A stretch of 64,000 nucleotides of DNA from Pantoea sp. AS-PWVM4 (GCF_000468095.1 NZ_ASZC01000020.1:1-64000); one strand, 5' to 3'; counted from the first letter of the stretch, positions 10,593-20,935 are shown. Notes: generated by a model not told the origin, from the letters alone. Numbers and translations: made by a program.

Positions 10593-11834
10593 GTGTCTAA
10601 GCGTCGTGTAGTTGTGACCGGTCTTGGCATGTTGTCTCCTGTCGGCAATACCGTAGAGTCTACCTGGAGTGCTCTCCTTGCCGGTCAGAGCGGCATTACC
10701 CTGATCGACCATTTTGATACCAGTGCCTATGCAACACGTTTTGCAGGTTTGGTAAGAGATTTTGATTGTGATGAATTCATCTCGCGCAAAGATCAGCGCA
10801 AGATGGATGATTTCATCCAATATGGCATCGTTGCTGGCATACAGGCTATGCAGGACTCCGGTCTGGTCGTAACTGAAGAAAATGCTGGTCGTTTTGGTGC
10901 GGCGATTGGTTCCGGCATCGGCGGATTGGGTTTGATTGAAGAAAACCACTCCTCGCTGGTCAATGGCGGCCCACGCAAAATCAGCCCGTTCTTTGTGCCT
11001 TCTACCATTGTAAACATGGTCGCGGGTCATCTTACGATTATGTATGGCCTGAAAGGTCCGAGCATCTCTATCGCCACGGCCTGTACTTCGGGTGTACATA
11101 ACATTGGTCATGCGGCACGCATCATTGCTTACAACGATGCCGATGTCATGCTGGCCGGTGGTGCAGAAAAAGCCAGTACCCCTCTGGGTGTCGGTGGCTT
11201 TGGTGCGGCGCGTGCGCTCTCCACCCGTAACGATAATCCGCAGGCGGCAAGCCGTCCGTGGGACAAAGATCGTGATGGTTTTGTGCTGGGTGACGGTGCA
11301 GGCATTGTGGTGCTGGAAGAGTACGAGCACGCGAAGAAACGCGGTGCGAAGATTTATGCTGAAATTGTTGGTTTCGGCATGAGCAGCGATGCTTACCACA
11401 TGACCTCACCGCCGGAAAATGGCGCAGGCGCGGCGCTGGCTATGGTCAACGCTCTGCGTGATGCACAGTTGAATCCGGAACAGATCGGTTACGTCAACGC
11501 GCATGGCACCTCAACGCCAGCCGGTGATAAAGCGGAAGCGCAGGCGGTGAAATCGGTCTTTGGTGCGGCAGCCAACTCTGTGATGGTCAGCTCAACCAAA
11601 TCGATGACGGGTCACCTGTTGGGTGCTGCGGGCGCGGTAGAATCTATCTACTCAATCCTGGCATTGCGCGATCAGGCAATTCCACCGACCATCAACCTCG
11701 ATAACCCTGATGAAGGCTGTGATCTGGACTTTGTGCCACACACGGCGCGTCAGGTGAGTGGTCTGGAATACACGCTGTGTAACTCCTTCGGTTTCGGTGG
11801 AACCAACGGTTCACTGATTTTCCGCAAAGTGTAA
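10593..11834 (+). CDS. fabF: 3-oxoacyl-ACP synthase II (KAS II)
   Basis: Elongating condensing enzyme, important for cis-vaccenate formation and membrane temperature response. The 413-aa protein has the Cys-His-His triad: Cys164 in [13 protein letters not shown], His304 in [11 protein letters not shown] and His341 in [10 protein letters not shown], counting the initiator Met. The start is GTG at 10593 behind a strong TGGAGGA site; N-terminus (M)[17 protein letters not shown]. It is preceded by the acpP terminator and followed by its own terminator. Confidence 0.98.
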   Translation: MSKRRVVVTGLGMLSPVGNTVESTWSALLAGQSGITLIDHFDTSAYATRFAGLVRDFDCDEFISRKDQRKMDDFIQYGIVAGIQAMQDSGLVVTEENAGRFGAAIGSGIGGLGLIEENHSSLVNGGPRKISPFFVPSTIVNMVAGHLTIMYGLKGPSISIATACTSGVHNIGHAARIIAYNDADVMLAGGAEKASTPLGVGGFGAARALSTRNDNPQAASRPWDKDRDGFVLGDGAGIVVLEEYEHAKKRGAKIYAEIVGFGMSSDAYHMTSPPENGAGAALAMVNALRDAQLNPEQIGYVNAHGTSTPAGDKAEAQAVKSVFGAAANSVMVSSTKSMTGHLLGAAGAVESIYSILALRDQAIPPTINLDNPDEGCDLDFVPHTARQVSGLEYTLCNSFGFGGTNGSLIFRKV

Positions 11835-11853
11835 GTCACATCGTTCCAGACAG

Positions 11854-11878
11854 AGGCCCGCAATGCGGGCCTTTTTTA
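11854..11878 (+). terminator. fabF terminator
   Basis: AGGCCCGC (11854-11861) and GCGGGCCT (11865-11872) pair perfectly around a 3-nt loop and run into TTTTTT. It lies 20 bases beyond the fabF stop. Confidence 0.85.
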
Positions 11879-11954
11879 TATTTTGTCACGCAGTTGCATA
11901 GAATCTTACGGCCTTCAATGCTATTCAAAGCAAGGTCAATTGATTGGGGTCGTT

Positions 11955-12770
11955 ATGATGTGGATAAATGGCGCAGAACAGACGCAACTGACCGCGCGCG
12001 ATCGGGCGGTGCAATTCGGTGATGGCTGTTTTACCACGGCGGCGGTACAGCAGGGAGAGATCCAGCTGTTTGCGGCGCATTTGCAACGTCTGAAACAGGG
12101 TTGTGAGCGATTGCTGATGGCTGAACCTGACTGGCAGCAGCTCGAAGCGGAAATGCGCGTTGCCGCGCACAACCAACAACAGGCGGTGTTAAAAGTCATA
12201 TTGACCCCAGGCGCAGGTGGACGTGGTTATAGCCGTGCAGGATGCAGCGCCCCAACACGTATTCTCTCACTTTCCCCCTGGCCGCAGCATTATCAGTCGC
12301 TACAACAGCAGGGTGTACGTCTGGTAACCAGCCCGGTACGACTGGGGCGTAACCCGCTGTTGGCGGGGATCAAACACCTCAACCGACTGGAGCAAGTGCT
12401 GATTCGTCATCATCTTGACCAGACCGACGCCGACGAGGCGCTGGTGCTTGACACTGAGGGGACGGTGGTGGAATGCTGTGCGGCCAATTTATTCTGGCGT
12501 GAGGGCGACACCGTCTTCACGCCGCGACTTGAACAGGCTGGCGTTGCCGGGATTATGCGGCGTTATCTGATGGCGCAGATGGCAGCCGCAGGTCAGGATT
12601 GTCAGTTGATTGATGGCAGCCGGGAGAGGCTACTCGCCGCAGATGAAGTGGTGATATGCAATGCTCTGATGCCAGTTTTACCCGTGCGTAGCATTGACGA
12701 TATTACGTTTAGCGCACGTTCGCTGTACCAGCAACTGCTCGCCAGTTGCCAGAAAATGGAAGCATCATGA
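11955..12770 (+). CDS. pabC: Aminodeoxychorismate lyase
   Basis: PLP enzyme that releases pyruvate from 4-amino-4-deoxychorismate to give p-aminobenzoate for folate. From the tandem ATGs at 11955/11958 the protein aligns with E. coli PabC without gaps over the first 140 residues. It shows [13 protein letters not shown], the PLP lysine (Lys140 in [12 protein letters not shown]) and [11 protein letters not shown] longer in-frame reading to 11883 would start immediately after the fabF terminator and lacks family resemblance, so I reject it. The stop overlaps the mltG ATG (ATGA), indicating coupled translation. Confidence 0.94.
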   Translation: MMWINGAEQTQLTARDRAVQFGDGCFTTAAVQQGEIQLFAAHLQRLKQGCERLLMAEPDWQQLEAEMRVAAHNQQQAVLKVILTPGAGGRGYSRAGCSAPTRILSLSPWPQHYQSLQQQGVRLVTSPVRLGRNPLLAGIKHLNRLEQVLIRHHLDQTDADEALVLDTEGTVVECCAANLFWREGDTVFTPRLEQAGVAGIMRRYLMAQMAAAGQDCQLIDGSRERLLAADEVVICNALMPVLPVRSIDDITFSARSLYQQLLASCQKMEAS

Positions 12771-13786
12771 CTCGAATGAAAAAAATTATCGCCGGCGCCA
12801 CGGTGATTATTGGCCTCGCTGCGGCCTTTAGCTATTGGCAGATTGAACGTTTCGCCGATACACCTTTGACGTTGCACCAGGAAACCATTTTCACCCTGCC
12901 TGCGGGCACTGGCCGGGTGGCGCTGGAAGCGCAACTGGAGGGCGAACATGTTATCGCGCCGAGCCTGTGGTTTGGTCCCTTATTAAAGCTGGAGCCGGAA
13001 CTGGCGCGCTTTAAGGCCGGGACTTATCGACTGGAAAGCAATATGACCGTCCGTCAATTGCTGGAATTGCTGGCGAGTGGTAAAGAAGCGCAGTTCCCGG
13101 TCCGTTTTGTGGAAGGTTCTCGCCTCAAGGAGTGGCTGGCGCAGTTGCGTGCCGCACCTTATCTCAAGCACACCCTGAAAGATGACCAGTTCGCGACGGT
13201 GGCTGCGGCACTGAAACTCGATGCTAACCAGCTTGAAGGCGGATTCTATCCCGATACTTATCTGTATACCGCCAACACCAGTGATGTCGCGTTGCTGGAT
13301 CGCGCCCATGCGCGGATGAACAAACTGGTGGATGAGATCTGGCAAGGTCGCATGGATAATCTGCCCTATAAAAAGGAGCAGGATCTGGTGACGATGGCGT
13401 CGATCATCGAGAAAGAAACCGGCGTCAGTGAAGAACGTGCACGCGTTGCCTCGGTGTTTATCAACCGTCTGCGGATTGGCATGAAGTTGCAGACCGATCC
13501 CACGGTGATATATGGCCTGGGTGATAACTACACCGGTACTATCACACGTAAAGATCTCGACACGCCAACCGATTACAATACCTATACCATCAGCGGTATG
13601 CCGCCGGGGCCGATTGCGATGCCGGGCCGGGCTTCACTGGAAGCGGCAGCACACCCGGAAAAAACCAATTACCTCTATTTTGTTGCGGATGGCAAAGGTG
13701 GTCACACCTTCACCACCAATCTGGTCAGCCATAATAAAGCCGTGCAGGCGTATCGGCTGGCAATGAAGGAAAAAAATGAAAAGTAA
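12767..13786 (+). CDS. mltG: Endolytic murein transglycosylase MltG
   Basis: Inner-membrane lytic transglycosylase thought to terminate nascent glycan strands (YceG family). With the ATG at 12767, which overlaps the pabC stop and has a GGAAGC site upstream, the protein has a short cytoplasmic N-terminus, one transmembrane helix (about residues 6-25) and a periplasmic LysM-like then YceG catalytic domain. The catalytic glutamate is in MASIIEKET. Further conserved blocks are QTDPTVIYG and [13 protein letters not shown]. The end overlaps tmk by 11 bp. Confidence 0.95.
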   Translation: MTRMKKIIAGATVIIGLAAAFSYWQIERFADTPLTLHQETIFTLPAGTGRVALEAQLEGEHVIAPSLWFGPLLKLEPELARFKAGTYRLESNMTVRQLLELLASGKEAQFPVRFVEGSRLKEWLAQLRAAPYLKHTLKDDQFATVAAALKLDANQLEGGFYPDTYLYTANTSDVALLDRAHARMNKLVDEIWQGRMDNLPYKKEQDLVTMASIIEKETGVSEERARVASVFINRLRIGMKLQTDPTVIYGLGDNYTGTITRKDLDTPTDYNTYTISGMPPGPIAMPGRASLEAAAHPEKTNYLYFVADGKGGHTFTTNLVSHNKAVQAYRLAMKEKNEK

Positions 13787-14411
13787 GTTTATCGTCATTG
13801 AAGGCCTTGAAGGGGCAGGCAAAACCACCGCGCGTGATGCGGTGGTCGAGGTACTGCGCGAGCAGGGCATTGATGATCTGGTGTTTACCCGTGAACCGGG
13901 CGGCACGCCGCTGGCGGAGCAGTTGCGCGTGCTGGTTAAGCAGGGCATTGATGGCGAGCAGGTGACGGACAAAGCCGAATTGTTGATGTTGTATGCGGCA
14001 CGCGTGCAACTGGTGGAAAACGTGATTAAGCCTGCTCTGGCACGGGGTGCCTGGGTGATCGGCGACCGTCATGATCTCTCGTCGCAGGCCTATCAGGGCG
14101 GAGGGCGTGGCCTCGACACGCAATTGATGACGACGCTGCGTGATGCGGTGCTGGGCGAGTTTCGCCCGGACTGCACGTTGTACCTCGACGTCACACCGGA
14201 AATTGGTTTGCAGCGGGCGCGTGCGCGCGGTGAACTAGACAGGATTGAACAGGAATCGCTGCGCTTTTTTGAGCGCACCCGCGAGCGTTATCTGGCTCTG
14301 GCGGCCGAGGATCCAACCATTATCACCATCGATGCCACTCAAACATTGCCGCAGGTGACCGCGTCAATCAAAGCGGCGGTGCAGCGCTGGCTGGTGGGTC
14401 AGACGGCATGA
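13776..14411 (+). CDS. tmk: Thymidylate kinase
   Basis: Phosphorylates dTMP to dTDP. The 211-aa P-loop kinase shows [10 protein letters not shown] (residues 9-18), the DR(H) motif in [17 protein letters not shown] and a lid region rich in Arg ([14 protein letters not shown]). It overlaps mltG upstream and shares ATGA with holB downstream (14408-14411), an operon arrangement conserved in E. coli. Confidence 0.97.
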   Translation: MKSKFIVIEGLEGAGKTTARDAVVEVLREQGIDDLVFTREPGGTPLAEQLRVLVKQGIDGEQVTDKAELLMLYAARVQLVENVIKPALARGAWVIGDRHDLSSQAYQGGGRGLDTQLMTTLRDAVLGEFRPDCTLYLDVTPEIGLQRARARGELDRIEQESLRFFERTRERYLALAAEDPTIITIDATQTLPQVTASIKAAVQRWLVGQTA

Positions 14412-15397
14412 ACTGGTATCCGTGGCTGAATCAACCCTATCGGCGCATCATTACCCGGCATCAGAGCGGCCAGGCGCACCATGCGCTGCTGATTCAGGCG
14501 ATTGAAGGGATGGGTGATGATGCTCTGGTATGGGGTGTCAGCCGCTGGCTGATGTGCCAGCAACCGGAAGGGTTGAAGAGTTGTGGACACTGCCACGGCT
14601 GTCAGTTGATGCAGGCGCAGACGCACCCGGATTGGTATCGACTCGAAGCCGAGAAAGGCAAATCCTCGTTGGGGATTGATGCAGTGCGTGATGTGACGGA
14701 AAAACTCTACCATTTTGCCCAGCAGGGTGGGGCCAAAGTGGTGTGGTTGCCGGATGCGGCGCAGTTGACCGAAGCGGCGGCCAATGCCTTGTTGAAGACC
14801 CTGGAGGAGCCACCCGCCAATACCTGGTTTTTCCTCAGTACCCGCGAACCCTCGCGCCTGCTTGCTACGCTGCGTAGCCGTTGTATGACCTGGCATCTGT
14901 CGCCACCCGATGAAATCCACAGCCTGCAATGGCTGCAAAAGCAGATTTCGCAGCCGGAAGAGACGTTGCGTGCGGCGTTGCGTTTAAGTAACGGTGCGCC
15001 TGCGGCGGCGTTGACCTTGTTGCAGCCTGAGCGCTGGCAGACCCGCGAGACGTTGTGTAATGCGCTGGCGGGTGCGTTGCAGCAAAACATCCTGCAACTG
15101 TTGCCATGCCTGAATAGCGATGACGTTGCTGACCGTCTCGCCTGGCTCCTCTCGTTGCTGGTCGATGCGATGAAGGTGCAACAAGGCGCGAGTCGCTGGC
15201 TGAGCAATGGCGATCGCCCAGATGTGGTGACGTTACTGGCGCAGCAATTAAACAGCAACGCCCTGAATGCCAGCGTGCAGTTGTGGATGCAGTGCCGCGA
15301 GCAACTGCAACAGGTGGCGGCGCTCAATCGTGAATTAATGTTGACCGATCGCCTGTTGAGCTGGAGTCGTCTGCTCAGCCCGGCCACCTTCGGATAA
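14408..15397 (+). CDS. holB: DNA polymerase III subunit delta'
   Basis: Stationary clamp-loader subunit that works with DnaX and HolA to load the beta clamp. The 329-aa protein has the zinc cysteines at 50, 59, 62 and 65 (CGHCHGC), as in E. coli. There is no functional Walker A (AIEGMGDD in place of GxxGxGKT), which is normal for delta'. A conserved [12 protein letters not shown] segment is present. It lies between tmk and tatD. Confidence 0.96.
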   Translation: MNWYPWLNQPYRRIITRHQSGQAHHALLIQAIEGMGDDALVWGVSRWLMCQQPEGLKSCGHCHGCQLMQAQTHPDWYRLEAEKGKSSLGIDAVRDVTEKLYHFAQQGGAKVVWLPDAAQLTEAAANALLKTLEEPPANTWFFLSTREPSRLLATLRSRCMTWHLSPPDEIHSLQWLQKQISQPEETLRAALRLSNGAPAAALTLLQPERWQTRETLCNALAGALQQNILQLLPCLNSDDVADRLAWLLSLLVDAMKVQQGASRWLSNGDRPDVVTLLAQQLNSNALNASVQLWMQCREQLQQVAALNRELMLTDRLLSWSRLLSPATFG

Positions 15398-15415
15398 CGC
15401 TAAAAAGAGAGAAGT

Positions 15416-16207
15416 ATGTTTATTGTTGATTCCCACTGCCATCTCGATGGCCTGGATTATGAAAAGCAGCATCGTGACCTGGATGATGTGATCGCCAAAG
15501 CGGCGGCACGCGATGTGAAATTTATGCTGGCAATTGCCACCACCTTACCGGATTACCACACCCTGAAAGCGCTGGTGGGTGAGCGCGACAACATTGCGCT
15601 GGCCTGCGGGGTGCATCCGCTTAATCAGGAAACGCCGTACGATGTTGAAGAGTTTCGTCGTCTGGCGGCGGAAGATCAGGTGATCGCGTTGGGTGAAACC
15701 GGCCTCGATTATTTCTATCAGCAGGAAACCAAAGCGCAGCAGCAGGCTTCATTCCGTGAGCATATCCGTACCGGGATCGCGCTGAACAAGCCGATTATCG
15801 TGCATACCCGCGACGCGCGTGAAGACACGCTGGCAATCCTGCGCGAGGAACAGGTGGAGAAGTGCGGCGGCGTGTTGCACTGTTTCACCGAAGATCGGGA
15901 AACGGCAGAGAAACTGCTGGATATGGGCTTCTATATCTCCTTTTCCGGAATTTTGACGTTCCGTAACGCCGAGCAGATCCGCGATGCGGCGCGTTATGTG
16001 CCGCTCGACCGGATGCTGGTCGAAACCGATTCACCATATCTGGCACCGGTGCCGCATCGTGGCAAAGAGAACCAACCGGCGTTTACCCGCGATGTCGCTG
16101 ATTATATGGCGGTACTGAAGGGCGTCGATATTGAAACGCTGGCAGCCGCAACCACCGAGAATTTCTCCCGCCTGTTTCATGTCCCGATGAGCCGCTTGGG
16201 CGGTTAA
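15416..16207 (+). CDS. ycfH: TatD-family metal-dependent hydrolase YcfH
   Basis: Predicted 3'-5' deoxyribonuclease of the TatD amidohydrolase superfamily. The 263-aa protein has the N-terminal metal motif DSHCHLD (residues 5-11), GVHPLN, the metal glutamate in ALGETGLDYF, VIVHTRDA and the C-terminal ETDSPYLAPVPHRG. It is the last gene of the plus-strand run that begins at yceD. It has a 288-bp gap to ptsG holding a hairpin and the ptsG control region. Confidence 0.94.
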   Translation: MFIVDSHCHLDGLDYEKQHRDLDDVIAKAAARDVKFMLAIATTLPDYHTLKALVGERDNIALACGVHPLNQETPYDVEEFRRLAAEDQVIALGETGLDYFYQQETKAQQQASFREHIRTGIALNKPIIVHTRDAREDTLAILREEQVEKCGGVLHCFTEDRETAEKLLDMGFYISFSGILTFRNAEQIRDAARYVPLDRMLVETDSPYLAPVPHRGKENQPAFTRDVADYMAVLKGVDIETLAAATTENFSRLFHVPMSRLGG

Positions 16208-16250
16208 GACACTTTATTTCAAACTCTGTAATTAATCAGAAATTCATCAG

Positions 16251-16285
16251 ACTGGCTGTGCCTGAAAGGGCACAGCCAGTCATTT
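16251..16285 (+). terminator. Hairpin ending the holB-ycfH run
   Basis: ACTGGCTGTGCC (16251-16262) and GGCACAGCCAGT (16269-16280) form a perfect 12-bp stem. The following sequence (CATTTATTGT) is only moderately T-rich. Confidence 0.65.
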
Positions 16286-16349
16286 ATTGTCGTAAATAGC
16301 AGCAAGTCAGTCAGAATTACCTGAAAGCCGAACAGTGGCATGAGCGAAA

Positions 16350-16365
16350 CGTGATAGCCGTCAAA
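16350..16365 (+). promoter_or_regulatory. CRP site of ptsG
   Basis: CGTGATAGCCGTCAAA fits the CRP half-site pattern (GTGA-N6-TCA) and is, as I recall it, the same as the E. coli ptsG CRP core. It lies just upstream of the predicted promoter and the Mlc operator. Confidence 0.7.
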
Positions 16366-16380
16366 GTAAGAAAATTCTAT

Positions 16381-16403
16381 TTATTTTACTCTTCGTAATA
16401 AAT
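16381..16403 (+). promoter_or_regulatory. Mlc operator at the ptsG promoter
   Basis: TTATTTTACTC-TTCG-TAATAAAT differs by only a few central bases from the E. coli ptsG Mlc operator. It lies just downstream of the CRP site, as in E. coli, where Mlc represses until PtsG dephosphorylation sequesters it. Confidence 0.75.
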
Positions 16404-16474
16404 CAAAAGACGCTCAGCGTCATCCCGGTAGAGGGTCCTCCCCCCTCTGCCACGCGCACTGCGCGAAATGCACT

Positions 16475-16487
16475 CATACTCAGGAGC
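16475..16487 (+). promoter_or_regulatory. ptsG leader segment matching the SgrS target
   Basis: CATACTCAGGAGC, including the Shine-Dalgarno, reproduces the part of the E. coli ptsG leader paired by the small RNA SgrS. SgrS itself is not in this window, so post-transcriptional control is inferred. Confidence 0.55.
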
Positions 16488-16495
16488 TTCACGCT

Positions 16496-17929
16496 ATGTT
16501 CAAGAACGCATTTGCGAACCTGCAAAAGGTAGGTAAATCGCTGATGTTACCGGTGTCGGTATTGCCGATCGCCGGTATTTTATTAGGTGTTGGTTCTGCC
16601 AACTTCAGCTGGTTACCTGCGGTGGTATCGCATGTGATGGCCGAGGCTGGCGGTTCGGTGTTTGCCAACATGCCGCTGATTTTTGCCATCGGTGTGGCGC
16701 TCGGCTTTACCAACAACGACGGCGTCTCTGCGCTGGCGGCGGTGGTGGCCTACGGCATTATGGTGAAAACCATGGCAGTCGTGGCCCCGTTGGTGCTGCA
16801 TCTGCCTGCGGCTGAAATCGAGGCGAAACATCTGGCCGATACCGGCGTACTCGGCGGGATTATCGCCGGTGCGATCGCGGCGTATATGTTTAACCGCTTC
16901 TACCGTATCAAGCTGCCGGAATACCTTGGCTTCTTTGCCGGTAAACGCTTTGTGCCGATTATCTCTGGCCTGGCGGCTATCGTACTGGGTGTGCTGCTGT
17001 CCTTCATCTGGCCACCGGTGGGTACCGCGATTCAGGACTTCTCGCAATGGGCGGCTTATCAGAACCCGGTGGTCGCTTTCGGTATCTATGGTGTGGTTGA
17101 ACGTGCGCTGGTGCCGTTTGGTCTGCACCATATCTGGAACGTACCTTTCCAGATGCAGATTGGTGAATTCACCAACGCGGCAGGCCAGGTGTTCCACGGT
17201 GACATTCCGCGCTATATGGCCGGTGACCCGACTGCGGGCAAACTGTCTGGCGGCTTCCTGTTCAAAATGTATGGTCTGCCAGCCGCTGCTATCGCTATCT
17301 GGCATTCCGCTAAACCAGAAAACCGCGCCAAAGTGGGCGGTATCATGATCTCCGCTGCGCTGACCTCGTTCCTGACCGGTATCACCGAGCCGATCGAGTT
17401 CTCCTTTATGTTCGTGGCACCGATCCTGTATGTGATTCACGCCATTCTGGCTGGTCTGGCATTCCCGATCTGTATTCTGCTCGGTATGCGTGATGGCACC
17501 AGCTTCTCACACGGTCTGATCGACTTTATCGTGCTGAGTGGCAACAGCAGCAAAATCTGGCTGTTCCCGATTGTCGGTATCATCTACGGTCTGATCTACT
17601 ACACCGTATTCCGCGTGCTGATTGCCAAGCTGAACCTGAAAACGCCGGGTCGTGAAGATAACGCCGTTGAGCAGAGCAGCGCGACCGGTAGCGAAATGGC
17701 GGGTAAATTGGTTACTGCATTCGGTGGTAAAGAGAACATCACTAACCTCGATGCCTGTATTACCCGTCTGCGCGTCAGCGTGGCTGATGTGGGCAAAGTT
17801 GACCAGACTGAACTGAAAAGCCTCGGCGCGCGTGGCGTGGTGGTGGCAGGTTCCGGTGTTCAGGCGATTTTCGGCACCAAGTCCGATAACCTGAAAACTG
17901 AAATGGATGACTATATCCGTAATATGTAA
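16496..17929 (+). CDS. ptsG: PTS glucose-specific enzyme IICB
   Basis: Imports and phosphorylates glucose at the inner membrane, receiving phosphate from EIIA-Glc. The 477-aa protein (same length as E. coli) has the multi-helix IIC domain with the conserved [10 protein letters not shown] motif, a linker near residue 390 and a C-terminal IIB domain. The phosphorylated Cys421 lies in [10 protein letters not shown]. It is monocistronic, with CRP and Mlc sites upstream and a strong terminator downstream. In E. coli fhuE follows; here the rhamnogalacturonide pair does. Confidence 0.98.
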   Translation: MFKNAFANLQKVGKSLMLPVSVLPIAGILLGVGSANFSWLPAVVSHVMAEAGGSVFANMPLIFAIGVALGFTNNDGVSALAAVVAYGIMVKTMAVVAPLVLHLPAAEIEAKHLADTGVLGGIIAGAIAAYMFNRFYRIKLPEYLGFFAGKRFVPIISGLAAIVLGVLLSFIWPPVGTAIQDFSQWAAYQNPVVAFGIYGVVERALVPFGLHHIWNVPFQMQIGEFTNAAGQVFHGDIPRYMAGDPTAGKLSGGFLFKMYGLPAAAIAIWHSAKPENRAKVGGIMISAALTSFLTGITEPIEFSFMFVAPILYVIHAILAGLAFPICILLGMRDGTSFSHGLIDFIVLSGNSSKIWLFPIVGIIYGLIYYTVFRVLIAKLNLKTPGREDNAVEQSSATGSEMAGKLVTAFGGKENITNLDACITRLRVSVADVGKVDQTELKSLGARGVVVAGSGVQAIFGTKSDNLKTEMDDYIRNM

Positions 17930-17951
17930 TCACTCCGACGAGTGATAAACA

Positions 17952-17980
17952 ACGGCCCCCAATTTGGGGGCCGTTTTGTT
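17952..17980. terminator. Bidirectional terminator, ptsG / rhiN
   Basis: CGGCCCCC and GGGGGCCG flank a short AT loop, with AACAAC on one side and TTTTGTT on the other. It ends ptsG and sits at the stop of the convergent rhiN gene. Confidence 0.8.
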
Positions 17981-19118
17981 ATAAATACACCCGTAAATAC
18001 TCTGTCAGGCACAGCAGCGCCATCGCCTGACCATAAGGCATCGACGTCAGGGGCACCTGACGGTAATAATCCAAATCGCTACCCATCGCCGTACCAAACG
18101 ACACCTGCTTCAGCTCGCCATCGTCATCAATATTGGCAATCACGCCACGTAACGCCTTTTCTGCGACAGGCAAATAGTCGCGTGACAGATAGCGTTTGCG
18201 CACCGCTTTCAGGATGCCATAGGCAAAACCGGCAGTGGCGGAGGCTTCGGGGTAACTGTGTGGATCGTCCAAGAGGGTATGCCACAGGCCGCTGCTGTGC
18301 TGGCAGTCGGCCAGCGCTTTGACCTGGCTTTCCAGCACCTGAAGCAGGAAACGACGCGTGGCGTGCTGCTCCGGCCAGTTCATCAGTTCGAGGAAATCCG
18401 GGATGACAATGGTGACCCAACTGTTGCCGCGCGCCCAGCGCGCGGCGGCAAAGTTGTGGCGACCGGCGAAATTCCAGCCGTGGAACCATAAACCGGTCTG
18501 ACGATCCATCAGGTATTGGGTATGGAGAAGAAACTGGAAACTCGCTTCTTCAACAAATTCCGGCCGTTCCAGCAACTGACCAATCTTCGCCAGCGCCATC
18601 ACGCTCATCATCAGGGTATCGTCCCATAACTGCTGGGTATTTTCGTTGTTATAAACGATGTGCTGCAATCCACCGTTTTCGGTACGTGGCATCTCATACA
18701 TCACCCATTCCGCCCAGCGCTCCAGTACCGGTCGCCAGGCTGCATTGCCCGTCTCTTCATAGCGGTATGCCAGCGTCAAAAACGGACAGACGGTGTTGAC
18801 GTTCTTGGTGGGGGTGCCTTCTGCCAGGCGGGTGCTGAACCAGTCATCGATGATCTGCAACGTGGCCTGGTCGCCTGTCTGCTGATAAAAATGCAGCATG
18901 CCATACAGCCCGATACCGTGCGTCCACTCCCAACCTGCCCAGCCTTTGGTATCAATTACGCGGCCATCATCGAGGCGCAGCAGAAATTCACCGCTTTCGT
19001 CGCGGATATTGACCAGATTCTGCGTTAACTGATGGATCAGCTGCACCAATTCCTTACGCGGCAGCAGATACTCGGGCTGACGTAACAGGTCGCTATGTTT
19101 TACCGGAAATACGGTCAT
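17979..19118 (-). CDS. rhiN: Unsaturated rhamnogalacturonyl hydrolase (GH105, RhiN/YteR type)
   Basis: Predicted cytoplasmic GH105 enzyme that removes the unsaturated galacturonate from the product of rhamnogalacturonan lyase. The 379-aa protein has no signal peptide and an (alpha/alpha)6-type pattern: KGWAGWEWTHGIGLYGM near residues 58-74, WDDTLMM with the catalytic-type Asp pair at 166-167, the RGNSW motif and HSYPEASATAGFAYGI. It is 9 bp downstream of a GPH-family transporter on the same strand. In Dickeya the equivalent rhiT-rhiN pair is induced by rhamnose and controlled by KdgR; a KdgR-like box precedes this operon. GH88 is a related alternative, but the length and motifs favour GH105. 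Confidence 0.8.
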   Translation of the reverse strand: MTVFPVKHSDLLRQPEYLLPRKELVQLIHQLTQNLVNIRDESGEFLLRLDDGRVIDTKGWAGWEWTHGIGLYGMLHFYQQTGDQATLQIIDDWFSTRLAEGTPTKNVNTVCPFLTLAYRYEETGNAAWRPVLERWAEWVMYEMPRTENGGLQHIVYNNENTQQLWDDTLMMSVMALAKIGQLLERPEFVEEASFQFLLHTQYLMDRQTGLWFHGWNFAGRHNFAAARWARGNSWVTIVIPDFLELMNWPEQHATRRFLLQVLESQVKALADCQHSSGLWHTLLDDPHSYPEASATAGFAYGILKAVRKRYLSRDYLPVAEKALRGVIANIDDDGELKQVSFGTAMGSDLDYYRQVPLTSMPYGQAMALLCLTEYLRVYL

Positions 19119-19127
19119 GATCTATTC

Positions 19128-20720
19128 CTATCGTTTTGAAGGGGCAGGGAGAGGATGTAGCGCGCTGGCTTTACGCGGTAAAGGCGGTGCCGCGGGCTTA
19201 AGGCGATTGAGGTAGCCAACGTTGTTGTTACCCCATAAATGTTCATAGGGCATCCCCGCCAGCGTTTCGACAATCTCGCGTGCTTCCGGGGTGATACGCT
19301 CCGGCACCGGACGCCCGGCATCACGCATCTTCAGCGTCTCTTCACGCAACACGGTGTGGGTATGCAGATTGAGTTTAAAGCGCAGCGACACCAGAAAACC
19401 GCAGGTCAGCACGCAGACGGTGCCGATACTGAGGATCGCCAGAATGGTGTGGCTCACCGCCGGTACCTGCGTGGTATGCCCGGAAACAAATCCCGCCAGT
19501 TGCAACACGATGCCGACCAGCATGACGGCTCCGGCCTGTGAGGCTTTGCGCGTCAGCGTCATAATGCCGGCAAAGATCCCTTCACGGCGCTGACCGGTGA
19601 CCACCTCATCCACATCGGCGATATAGGTGTAGGTATTCCAGGGCACATAGTTGATGCCACCCCGTCCCAGTCCGGCCAGGCCGGAAATCAGCACCAGCAG
19701 CGCCATGTTGTTATTCATGCCGGTGTACCACAGGCCCGCATAGGAGAGGGCGCTCAGGCCGAACAGTATCACCACCAGACGATACGCCGGTGCCGGTCCC
19801 AGGCGGATGCACAGTGGGATCATCGCCATCGCCGCGATAAATTGCAGCACCGCCATAGTGCCCATCAGGCTGGAAGCAATCTGCGCGCTTTGCATTAACA
19901 CGAATACCACATACCAGGTGAAGACCGCGTTAAACACGTCCTGCGCGATGTAGCCACCGAGATACATGCCGAGATGCTGGCGGAAGATACGAATGCGCAG
20001 CGTCGAACCGAGTTCGATGTAGAGGCGTTTCAGGCTTTGCCACAGCGACAGGCCGGATTTCTCCTGCTCGGCACGCAGGGATTCCGCTGAAAAATCATCC
20101 GGGTGGCGCTCCCAGGTAAAGCGCCACACCAGCGTCAGCACCAGGGCGCAAATCACCGCGAACACCAGGCTGGCATAGAAGAACGACAGCGGATTTTCTT
20201 TGCCGAACCAGCCAATCAGGATACCCGGCAGAAACGCCGCCAAAATCGCCGACAGCTGCGCCAGGGCGATGCGTGCACCCGAGAAGCGAGTTTTCTGTTT
20301 GAAATCATCGGTCATCTCCGGCACCAGCGTTTCGTAGGGCACCAGAATCATGGTGTAGACGATATCGAACAACAAATAGGTCAGCAGATACCACCAGAAA
20401 CTCATGTCGGCGATCCACATCAGGCTGTAGCTGAAGACGCAGGGGATACCGAGCATGATAAAGAACTTGCGGCGACCAAAGCGTTTACCCAGCCAGGTGG
20501 AGCCGAAATTATCGGTGAGAAAACCCATTAACGGACTGACCAGCGCATCCAGCACACGCGCGGCAGCAAAGATAAAGGTGGCTTCGATAGGGGTCAGTCC
20601 ACAAAACGTGGTGTAGAAATACAGCAGCCAGGCGGCAGTCAGCGCCGTGGTGCCTGCGCCGAGGAAATCCCCGGAGCCATATGCCAGATAGTGGCCCAAA
20701 CCAATCTTACGTGAGCGCAT
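19128..20720 (-). CDS. rhiT: GPH-family sugar symporter, probable rhamnogalacturonide transporter
   Basis: Twelve-helix major-facilitator-type permease of the glycoside-pentoside-hexuronide:cation symporter family. About 530 aa from the ATG at 20720 (MRSRKIGLGHYLAYGSGDF), which has AGGGAG upstream; the frame continues to 20855 without family resemblance. The GPH loop motif is visible (GFLTDNF...LGKRFGRRKFF). The C-terminus is a Pro/Ala-rich tail. Pairing with the GH105 hydrolase and the KdgR-like operator points to import of short unsaturated rhamnogalacturonan fragments, as for RhiT. Substrate is inferred from context. Confidence 0.75.
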   Translation of the reverse strand: MRSRKIGLGHYLAYGSGDFLGAGTTALTAAWLLYFYTTFCGLTPIEATFIFAAARVLDALVSPLMGFLTDNFGSTWLGKRFGRRKFFIMLGIPCVFSYSLMWIADMSFWWYLLTYLLFDIVYTMILVPYETLVPEMTDDFKQKTRFSGARIALAQLSAILAAFLPGILIGWFGKENPLSFFYASLVFAVICALVLTLVWRFTWERHPDDFSAESLRAEQEKSGLSLWQSLKRLYIELGSTLRIRIFRQHLGMYLGGYIAQDVFNAVFTWYVVFVLMQSAQIASSLMGTMAVLQFIAAMAMIPLCIRLGPAPAYRLVVILFGLSALSYAGLWYTGMNNNMALLVLISGLAGLGRGGINYVPWNTYTYIADVDEVVTGQRREGIFAGIMTLTRKASQAGAVMLVGIVLQLAGFVSGHTTQVPAVSHTILAILSIGTVCVLTCGFLVSLRFKLNLHTHTVLREETLKMRDAGRPVPERITPEAREIVETLAGMPYEHLWGNNNVGYLNRLKPAAPPLPRKASALHPLPAPSKR

Positions 20721-20887
20721 TGCAGGTACTCCCTGAGACAAATGTGGTGTACATCCCTCATCCTTCCGGACAGCTGGCTCGGATTGGTTAGAAAGTAGAG
20801 CGGGAAGCGGTGCTAAACCTTCGCGATTTGGCAAGCTTCCCTGCGCAAGTGGCAAAATCGCAAAGAAACGATGGTGATAAATCTAAT

Positions 20888-20908
20888 TTATAAAACAGCG
20901 TTTCATTT
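20888..20908 (-). promoter_or_regulatory. KdgR-like operator upstream of rhiT
   Basis: A 21-bp near-palindrome of the form (TTATA)AAAC-AGC-GTTTCATTT matches the pectin-regulon KdgR consensus (AATGAAACA-N-TGTTTCATT) at about 16 of 21 positions. It lies 168 bp upstream of the rhiT start. KdgR represses rhiTN in Dickeya. Confidence 0.6.
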
Positions 20909-20935
20909 TCGTGGTGGGAAAAATGTCAGAATTGT

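Noticed and set aside
10215-11399. 394-codon open frame antisense to acpP and fabF
   Set aside because: It overlaps two certain essential genes in full, has no ribosome-binding site or recognisable motif, and arises from the codon bias of the opposite strand.
16613-17440. 275-codon open frame antisense to ptsG
   Set aside because: His/Arg/Gln-rich composition typical of an antisense shadow; ptsG is certain.
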